Source of the DNA: an uncultured Actinomycetes bacterium
Lineage (GTDB): Bacteria > Actinomycetota > Acidimicrobiia > Acidimicrobiales > Microtrichaceae
NCBI GenBank assembly: GCA_903953195.1
Contig: CAJBIS010000407.1
Location: 1-20,027 of the forward strand
Length of the DNA: 20,027 bases
Reading direction: 5' to 3'
Positions within the stretch are counted from its first letter, which is position 1. Every line of letters begins with the position of its first letter. Shown one piece after another: positions 15,967 to 20,027 of this stretch. A program made the position numbers and the translations under genes. Below the pieces are notes generated by a model. The model was not told where the DNA came from. It searched no databases and saw only the letters and a list, made by a program, of their open reading frames with translations.

Positions 15967-16119
15967 TCAGGAGTCGTTCTTCGGGTACCGGGTGCGCGAC
16001 ACGCTGATGATGTAGCCGGCCACGACGCCGATGACGACGGCGATCGCTCCGAGAGCGATCGGCACGGCCAGCCAGAAGTGCCAGACCGTGTTGGAGGCGG
16101 CTTCAGTCGCGAAGTTCAT
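15967..16119 (-). CDS. Small single-pass membrane protein, 50 residues
   Basis: Reads from ATG at 16117-16119 to TGA at 15967-15969. The first residues are MNFATEAASNTVWHFWLAVP, followed by a hydrophobic segment (~16-40) rich in Ala, Ile, Val and Gly, and a short basic tail SRTRYPKNDS, suggesting the C-terminus faces the cytoplasm. No known family recognised. Support for a real gene: a TAGACT hexamer 7 bases before the ATG, a clean membrane-protein composition, and its place 31 bases ahead of the metalloprotease gene at the head of the operon. A 9-bp perfect inverted repeat (16041-16049 with 16053-16061) falls inside the membrane-segment codons. Confidence 0.7.
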   Translation of the reverse strand: MNFATEAASNTVWHFWLAVPIALGAIAVVIGVVAGYIISVSRTRYPKNDS

Positions 16120-16126
16120 GTCTCGG

Positions 16127-16132
16127 AGTCTA
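16127..16132 (-). promoter_or_regulatory. Putative leaderless -10 element for the small membrane gene operon
   Basis: Minus-strand TAGACT, TANNNT type, 7 bases from the ATG at 16119. A GTGACC sequence about 18 bases further upstream could be a weak -35. There is no Shine-Dalgarno. It would drive small membrane protein-metalloprotease-tilS-hpt. Confidence 0.4.
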
Positions 16133-16175
16133 GGACCAGCGGTGCCGACCGGTCACACGGCGTGACGCCGGTCGC

Positions 16176-16490
16176 TCACGACGGAGCGTCGGCGGAGTCG
16201 GCGTCCTCGGACTCGAGTCGGTCCAGAATCGACATGATCCGGCCGCGCAGGTCGCCCGGCACGTCCTCGCGGAGCTTCGCGACGATCACCTTGCGGAGCT
16301 CCGCCTCGAAGTCGTAGGCCTCGAGACACGGCGAGCACTCCTGCAGGTGGGCCTCGATGCGGGCAACCGTCACCTCGTCGAGCTCGCCGTCGAGAAACGC
16401 CTGCAGCTGGGCGATGGCGTCGTCGCAGCGGTGCTCGGTCGCGGCAGGGCCCACGTGCTCGAGTGGATCGTGGGAGTGGGTGTCGCTCAC
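16176..16490 (-). CDS. rsrA: Zinc-binding anti-sigma factor, RsrA/RshA type
   Basis: 104-residue ZAS-domain protein expected to hold the ECF sigma factor encoded just upstream and release it when its thiols are oxidised. The zinc-site pattern is C22 followed by H48-x3-C52-x2-C55 (HLQECSPC), matching RsrA's Cys, His and CxxC ligands. The disulfide trigger would involve these Cys. The N-terminus is His-rich and the C-terminus acidic. The GTG at 16488-16490 overlaps the sigma stop as GTGA, so the pair is made in step. The symbol is by family; mycobacteria use rshA. Confidence 0.9.
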   Translation of the reverse strand: MSDTHSHDPLEHVGPAATEHRCDDAIAQLQAFLDGELDEVTVARIEAHLQECSPCLEAYDFEAELRKVIVAKLREDVPGDLRGRIMSILDRLESEDADSADAPS

Positions 16491-17104
16491 GTGCTGGCCG
16501 CCCCGCTGGTCGGATCGTCGCCGGCCGGTTCGGTCACCGGCTCGTCATCAGCGAGACCTCGGCTCACTGCGAACGAGTGCAACGACTTCTGGAGCGCTTT
16601 TCTTCCCCGATGCAGGCGACTCATCACCGTGCCGATGGGCACGTCGATGATCTCGGCGATCTCCTTGTACGAGAAGCCCTCGACGTCAGCGAGCAGGACG
16701 GCGATGCGGAACTGGTCCGGGAGGGCGTCGATGGCGTCCTTCACCTCGGTCTCGGTGAAGAGATCCATGAGTTCGTCCTCGGCGCTCCGGCCCATCGAGG
16801 CCGCTTCGAGGCCACCGATGCGGCGGTAGAGGTACAGGTCCTCGACGTCGTCGAGCTCGGTCTGCTCCGGTCGGCGCTGTTTGGCCCGGTAGCTGTTGAT
16901 GAAGGTGTTCGTGAGGATCCGGTACAACCAGGCTCGCAGGTTGGTTCCGTCCTGGAACGACCCGAAGCCGCGGTAGGCGCGGATGAACGTCTCCTGCACC
17001 AGGTCCTCGGCGTCGGCCGGGTTCCGGGTCATGCGGAGTGCCGCTGCGTAGAGCGGCTCGAGGAAGGGCGTCGCCTGCTCGGCGAACGCGGCCTGATCAG
17101 CCAT
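16487..17104 (-). CDS. sigR: ECF RNA polymerase sigma factor, SigR/SigH family
   Basis: Directs RNA polymerase to thiol-oxidative-stress promoters in its family. The 205 residues carry region 2 (~14-80) with DAEDLVQETFIRAYRGF (31-47) and LRAWLYRILTNTFIN (56-70), and region 4 (~120-172) with the helix-turn-helix FSYKEIAEIIDVPIGTVMSR (144-163) then LHRGRKAL (164-171). The C-terminal 30 residues are acidic and unconserved. ATG start. Family members usually autoregulate through a GGAAT-N18-GTT promoter; I did not find that pattern in the 97 bases upstream, but a TAGCCT hexamer and a three-copy repeat are there. The symbol could equally be sigH. Confidence 0.9.
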   Translation of the reverse strand: MADQAAFAEQATPFLEPLYAAALRMTRNPADAEDLVQETFIRAYRGFGSFQDGTNLRAWLYRILTNTFINSYRAKQRRPEQTELDDVEDLYLYRRIGGLEAASMGRSAEDELMDLFTETEVKDAIDALPDQFRIAVLLADVEGFSYKEIAEIIDVPIGTVMSRLHRGRKALQKSLHSFAVSRGLADDEPVTEPAGDDPTSGAAST

Positions 17105-17113
17105 GGGTGGCCG

Positions 17114-17119
17114 AGGCTA
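17114..17119 (-). promoter_or_regulatory. Putative near-leaderless -10 element for the sigma factor gene
   Basis: Minus-strand TAGCCT lies 9 bases before the ATG at 17104, within the same TAGCCTCGG string seen before ftsH. No -35 match and no Shine-Dalgarno. Confidence 0.35.
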
Positions 17120-17142
17120 GGCCACAGTCACGACAACCGACG

Positions 17143-17211
17143 CGACGACCGGTGGAGACGGTCGCCGACGACCGGTCGACAAGGTCGACGACGACCGGTG
17201 ATCAGCGGGTT
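17143..17211. repeat. Three direct repeats of CGACGACCGGT at exact 23-bp spacing
   Basis: CGACGACCGGT is found at 17143-17153, 17166-17176 and 17189-17199. The first two 23-bp units agree at about 19 positions; the third keeps the 11-bp core. Each core ends in the palindrome ACCGGT. The array fills the gap between the zinc-ribbon gene stop (17202) and the sigma gene start (17104). A further GACCGGT occurs at 17222-17228 inside the zinc-ribbon gene. The regular spacing, about two helical turns, suits protein binding on one DNA face. Confidence 0.75.
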
Positions 17212-17333
17212 CGAGCAGCGCGACCGGTCGGGTAGAAGTCCTGCCGACGGACCCACTTGCCGCAGTGGTGGCAGCGATCCGCAGAACCGGCGCACAGGCC
17301 CCGGCAGTGACGGCACTCGGTGGAATTCCGCAT
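17202..17333 (-). CDS. Small CxxC/CxxC zinc-ribbon-like protein, 43 residues
   Basis: Starts at ATG 17331-17333 and ends at TGA 17202-17204. A perfect AGGAGG ribosome binding site (17341-17346) at 7-base spacing makes this a convincing gene. The protein has CRHC (7-10), C14 and CHHC (21-24), followed by a basic tail. The two CxxC pairs could bind one zinc. No family recognised. It lies 97 bases upstream of the sigma gene on the same strand and is divergent from the diiron protein gene. Given the neighbouring thiol-responsive sigma system, a redox- or metal-related role is possible, but that is context only. A longer open frame upstream has no support as coding. Confidence 0.75.
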   Translation of the reverse strand: MRNSTECRHCRGLCAGSADRCHHCGKWVRRQDFYPTGRAARTR

Positions 17334-17368
17334 CGTCGTACCTCCTGGTCGCGAATCGCCTCGTTGCG

Positions 17369-17392
17369 GCCCGCTCGCCCGGGCGAACGGGC
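17369..17392. promoter_or_regulatory. 24-bp near-perfect palindrome in the divergent intergenic region
   Basis: GCCCGCTCGCCC followed directly by GGGCGAACGGGC: 11 of 12 positions pair, with one C/A mismatch. It lies 36 bases upstream of the zinc-ribbon ATG and about 118 bases upstream of the diiron gene start. It could be a dimeric-repressor operator or an mRNA hairpin in the zinc-ribbon leader. Confidence 0.45.
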
Positions 17393-17400
17393 GTGGGACC

Positions 17401-17428
17401 ATTGAACACTCGTGCGCCCGCGATGCAA
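17401..17428 (-). promoter_or_regulatory. Weak sigma-70-like promoter for the zinc-ribbon gene
   Basis: Minus-strand TTGCAT (17423-17428), a 16-base spacer, TTCAAT (17401-17406). Matches to consensus are 3/6 and 4/6, so this is only a candidate. If used, the leader would contain the 24-bp palindrome and the AGGAGG site. Confidence 0.25.
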
Positions 17429-17510
17429 CGGCACCGGGAGGTATTTCCCATCGTCCCTGTGCGATCATTCACCCCGGAGACCAGCTGATCACCAACCGGG
17501 GGGAACTGCC

Positions 17511-18626
17511 GTGACGTCCACCGACACCGGGATCGAGGCCGAGATCGACGCCATCGTCGAAACCGGACGGAGCGCGCCGGGCGACACGCACGCCGTGCCG
17601 AGCGCCGGCGACATCGCGTTCACCTGGGACTACACCCGGGCGCGTCCCGGTCTGTCGAAGCTGTACGAGAAGGCGAAGACGTCGCAGTGGAACGGCAGCA
17701 CCGACCTCCCGTGGGACACCGACGTCGACCAGGAGGCGCTCGCCCGCCTCATGTCGTCGACACCGGCGAGTGCCCGGTTCAAGGAGGCCGCGGCGCGCAA
17801 CGGTTCCGAGGTCGCGAAGTGGACCGACGCCGAGTGGCTGACGTTCGAGATCGAGCAGCAGAACGCCATGCTGTCGAACTTCCTGCACGGCGAACAGGGC
17901 GCGCTGCTGTGCACCGCGAAACTCGTCGAGCAGGTCCCGTGGATCGACGCCAAGTACTACGGCGCGACCCAGGTGATCGACGAGGCCCGTCACGTCGAGG
18001 TGTTCGCCCGATACCTGAACGAGAAGATGTCGGGGAACCATCCGATCAACCCGCACCTGGGTCGCCTCCTCGACGCCATCATCAGCGACGCCCGCTGGGA
18101 CATCACCTACCTGGGCATGCAGATCATGGTCGAGGGGCTCGCACTCGCGGCGTTCGGCTGGATCCACCAGCTCACGCCGGAGCCGCTGCTGCGACAGCTG
18201 CTGCGCTACGTGATGAGCGATGAGGCCCGTCACGTGGCCTTCGGCGTCCTGTCACTCCAGGAGCTGTACGCCGACATGAGCGCCGCCGAACTGCGGGAGC
18301 GCCAGGAGTTCGCCTACGAGGCCGTCCTGCGGCTGCGGGACCGCTGGTTCCACACCGACACGTGGGAGCGCATGGGTGTGGACCCCCGCCCGATCGTGCG
18401 GACGATGCTCGAGGACCGCTCCGAGGAGGAGCGCCAGTTCGGCTCGATCCTGTTCGCCAAGATCGTGCCCAACTGCCGGAAGCTCGGACTGCTCGACGCC
18501 GGCGACGGCTGGCTGCGCGAGAAGTTCACCGAACTCGAGATCATCGGCTACGAGCACGCCGTCGACACGAGCGAGGAGTACGAGGACCTCGACGAGGTCG
18601 AACGGGATCGGGCCGAGGCCGGCTGA
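17511..18626 (+). CDS. Ferritin-like diiron protein (R2/AurF-type oxygenase candidate)
   Basis: 371 residues, soluble and mostly helical. A complete class of diiron ligands can be read off in order: E128 (HGEQGALL), E158 and H161 (DEARH), E208 (MVEGLAL), E238 and H241 (SDEARH). That is the E/ExxH/E/ExxH pattern of ribonucleotide reductase R2, R2-like oxidases and AurF-type N-oxygenases. The conserved-looking N-terminal segment WNGSTDLPWDTDVD (60-73) precedes the helical bundle. No R1 partner is nearby, and I see no clear radical Tyr assignment, so an oxygenase or oxidase role is more likely than nucleotide reduction. The start is GTG 17511-17513 after a G-rich GGGGGGAA (17498-17505). It ends flush against the next gene's stop. 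Substrate unknown. Confidence 0.85.
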   Translation: MTSTDTGIEAEIDAIVETGRSAPGDTHAVPSAGDIAFTWDYTRARPGLSKLYEKAKTSQWNGSTDLPWDTDVDQEALARLMSSTPASARFKEAAARNGSEVAKWTDAEWLTFEIEQQNAMLSNFLHGEQGALLCTAKLVEQVPWIDAKYYGATQVIDEARHVEVFARYLNEKMSGNHPINPHLGRLLDAIISDARWDITYLGMQIMVEGLALAAFGWIHQLTPEPLLRQLLRYVMSDEARHVAFGVLSLQELYADMSAAELRERQEFAYEAVLRLRDRWFHTDTWERMGVDPRPIVRTMLEDRSEEERQFGSILFAKIVPNCRKLGLLDAGDGWLREKFTELEIIGYEHAVDTSEEYEDLDEVERDRAEAG

Positions 18627-19451
18627 TCAGCGCTCGCTGATGGGCTTGCGGCCCAGCAGCATGAAGAACAGACCGAACGCGATGAGCACCGCGCCGAACA
18701 GCGCCGGTTTGGTACCCACACCGGTGAACGCCAGGTTGGCACTGGTCTGTTGCACGCCGAGCACCTGAGCCGGCGGCGGAGCGATCGTGGTCTCACCCTG
18801 GACCTCGGGCGGAGCGAGGGGCAACGTCGTCGTCGAACTCGTCGTCGAGCTCGACGACGTGGTGGACGGAGTCGTGGTCGACGGGATCGTCGTCGAGCTG
18901 GTCGTGGTCGGGTTCCTGCAGCCCGGCCACTGCAACGTGGTGTCGAGATCGAACGGGAACAGCAGCGGACCGTGCCACGGGCCCGTGGGGGCGATCGTCG
19001 GCGGCGTCACCGACTCCGACGTCCCCGCGATCACGTCGAACTGCTGCGGCTTGCAGGTCTTCGTGAACGTGATGAGGACGGTTCCGCTCTCCTTCATCTC
19101 GAAGGGCACCCGCTCCACGAGCGTCTGCGGCCAGGCTTCGCTCGAACTCGGCATGGCGTACACGGCGGCGGTTGCGCCGACGGTGGTGCAGAGCGTGCGC
19201 GAGATCCTGATCCTGAGCGTGAACGCCTCGCCCGTGTTGCCGGGAGTCTGGGTCACGCCGACCGGGAACGGGACACAGCCCTCCTGCGACGGTGCCGGGG
19301 TGAACTCGACGTTGACTGCCGAGGGTGCGGCAGGCGGGTCCGTCTGCGCTGACGCCGAACCGGAGCCGGCCACGACGAACAACAGCGTGCCGACGACCAG
19401 CGCGGAGATACCCGCCAGTCGCATCAGTGGAGAAGAATTCTGCGTTGCCAT
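18627..19451 (-). CDS. Secreted LAFTG (sortase E-type) cell-surface protein
   Basis: 274 residues. The N-terminal signal peptide has a hydrophobic stretch ~10-31 and a likely cleavage after SASA or SASAQ (~35). The extracellular domain (~37-180) has four Cys (59, 88, 133, 178), enough for two disulfides. A Thr/Ser/Pro-rich linker (~181-228) can span the wall. The C-terminus has LAFTG (240-244), a hydrophobic segment (~248-267) and GRKPISER, the classic sorting signal in the LAxTG form recognised by class E sortases. The globular domain is not recognised. I chose ATG 19449-19451 because it begins the signal peptide; the frame is open further upstream, across the promoter. The gene has its own good promoter match. 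Confidence 0.82.
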   Translation of the reverse strand: MATQNSSPLMRLAGISALVVGTLLFVVAGSGSASAQTDPPAAPSAVNVEFTPAPSQEGCVPFPVGVTQTPGNTGEAFTLRIRISRTLCTTVGATAAVYAMPSSSEAWPQTLVERVPFEMKESGTVLITFTKTCKPQQFDVIAGTSESVTPPTIAPTGPWHGPLLFPFDLDTTLQWPGCRNPTTTSSTTIPSTTTPSTTSSSSTTSSTTTLPLAPPEVQGETTIAPPPAQVLGVQQTSANLAFTGVGTKPALFGAVLIAFGLFFMLLGRKPISER

Positions 19452-19514
19452 GGTTCGGTTCCCGCCGTCACGTGAGGAGTCCAGCCATTCGACACGACCC
19501 GGACCCTGCACGAA

Positions 19515-19543
19515 ATGGTAGGTGCTCCCGCCACCGGTGTCCA
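19515..19543 (-). promoter_or_regulatory. Sigma-70-type promoter for the LAFTG protein gene
   Basis: Minus-strand TGGACA (19538-19543), a spacer of exactly 17 bases, TACCAT (19515-19520). This is the best -35/-10 pair in the window (5/6 and 4/6 to consensus). Predicted transcription start near 19508, giving a leader of about 57 bases before the ATG. Confidence 0.55.
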
Positions 19544-19607
19544 CGGGGCACTTCCCCCAGTTTCCCGTGTTCCACAACGACGCGGCGTCAGAGTGTCGCT
19601 GCGCCGA

Positions 19608-20027
19608 TCAGGGCGTCACGATGTCGAAGTCGGGGTCGACCGGGGCGAGGAGTCCCACCAGCTGGGCGAGTTCCGCCGGATCGCCGTCGACCGCGATGAC
19701 GCCGTCGGCGAGGGCCTGGGCCAGATCCACGGTCCCGGTGATCGCTCCGATGAGGTCGAGGCGGGTCAGCGAGAACGAGGTCGTGCCGGCCGGCACCGCG
19801 GCCACCGTTCGATGGTGCAGGGCACCATTGCGCAGTTCGGCCAGGTGCGTGGAGCCCTCATCGGTGATGACGAAGGCCACCGTCGCCGACACGTCCCAGG
19901 CCTTCGGCCCGTCGATCCGGATGGCGATGCTGTCCAGAACCTGTGCGACCGTGAGCGCTCCGATCAGATCCGGTCCGTTCGAGCTGACCGGCGTCCCGAA
20001 ATTGCCCGACCGCAGTTCGGTCGCACC
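19608..20027 (-). CDS. Alkyl/aryl sulfatase, C-terminal part (start beyond right edge)
   Basis: The last 139 codons of a gene entering from the right. The sequence carries ELRSGNFGTP, then DLIGALTVAQVLDSIAIRID and GPKAWD, followed by an SCP2-like sterol-carrier fold ending in DPDFDIVTP. This arrangement, with the small helix-rich segment before an SCP2-like C-terminal domain and the IVTP ending, is that of class III (metallo-beta-lactamase-fold) alkyl sulfatases such as SdsA1/BDS1, which hydrolyse sulfate esters like dodecyl sulfate. The catalytic zinc domain would be outside the window, so activity cannot be judged. It is separated from the LAFTG gene by 156 bases containing that gene's promoter. 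Confidence 0.85.
   Translation of the reverse strand, partial: GATELRSGNFGTPVSSNGPDLIGALTVAQVLDSIAIRIDGPKAWDVSATVAFVITDEGSTHLAELRNGALHHRTVAAVPAGTTSFSLTRLDLIGAITGTVDLAQALADGVIAVDGDPAELAQLVGLLAPVDPDFDIVTP

Noticed and set aside
17105..17201. SigR-type autoregulatory promoter (GGAAT-N18-GTT) upstream of the sigma gene
   Set aside because: I searched the minus strand of this gap and the adjacent zinc-ribbon gene and found no GGAA with a correctly spaced GTT.
17412..17510. N-terminal extension of the diiron protein
   Set aside because: Cys/Arg/Pro-rich residues unlike the rest of the protein; the GTG at 17511 follows a G-rich ribosome binding site.
18837..18910. Short tandem repeat in the GTCGTC/GACGTC-rich stretch
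   Set aside because: It encodes the Thr/Ser linker of the LAFTG protein, so the repetitiveness is explained by the coding sequence.

Overview
The window is about 20 kb of high-GC, densely packed chromosome from an actinobacterium. It carries 17 complete and 2 edge-truncated protein genes. No tRNA, rRNA, CRISPR or insertion sequence was seen. Actinobacterial signs are the frequent GTG starts, the SigR/SigH-RsrA type redox sigma/anti-sigma pair, a LAxTG (class E sortase-type) surface protein, a DUF2342 metalloprotease, and a gene order that closely follows the Mycobacterium tuberculosis lysS-coaX-panD-panC-(DUF2520)-folK-folB-folP-folE-ftsH and hpt-tilS-DUF2342 blocks. The Thr/Ser-rich LAxTG protein and the nad genes inserted in the pan cluster fit a deep-branching class such as Acidimicrobiia. 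That placement is inference.

Layout. (1) 1-10830, all minus strand, transcribed right to left: ftsH, folE, folP, a degenerate phosphatase-like gene, folB, folK, a DUF2520 Rossmann protein, panC, nadB, nadC, coaX, lysS (cut by the left edge). Spacing is a few bases, with several 4-bp GTGA stop/start overlaps, so this looks like one long cofactor operon for folate, pantothenate/CoA and NAD. (2) 10917-13322, plus strand, divergent from ftsH: an 801-residue membrane protein with an N-terminal membrane domain, an intact RIO/Bud32-like kinase domain and a C-terminal LPG-synthase/UPF0104-type membrane domain. (3) 13344-16119, minus strand: a 50-residue membrane protein, a DUF2342 zinc metalloprotease, tilS and hpt. 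(4) 16176-17333, minus strand: a 43-residue zinc-ribbon protein, an ECF sigma factor and its zinc anti-sigma factor, with a three-copy 23-bp-period repeat between the zinc-ribbon gene and the sigma gene. (5) 17511-18626, plus strand: a ferritin-like diiron protein with a full E/ExxH/E/ExxH ligand set. (6) 18627-20027, minus strand: a LAFTG-anchored secreted protein and the C-terminal end of an alkyl/aryl sulfatase running off the right edge.

How the parts fit together: folE, folB, folK and folP give four steps from GTP to dihydropteroate. panC and coaX make and phosphorylate pantothenate. nadB and nadC give two of the three de novo steps to nicotinate mononucleotide. nadA, panB, panD and a canonical panE are not in the window. 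The sigma/anti-sigma pair suggests a thiol-oxidative stress response next to a diiron enzyme and a Cys-rich small protein.

There is no gene-free stretch above 300 bases. The largest gaps are 17334-17510, which holds a 24-bp near-palindrome and weak promoter-like hexamers, and 19452-19607, which holds a good promoter match. Several transcription-unit leaders have a TANNNT hexamer 7-9 bases before the start codon and no Shine-Dalgarno sequence, which suggests leaderless transcripts.
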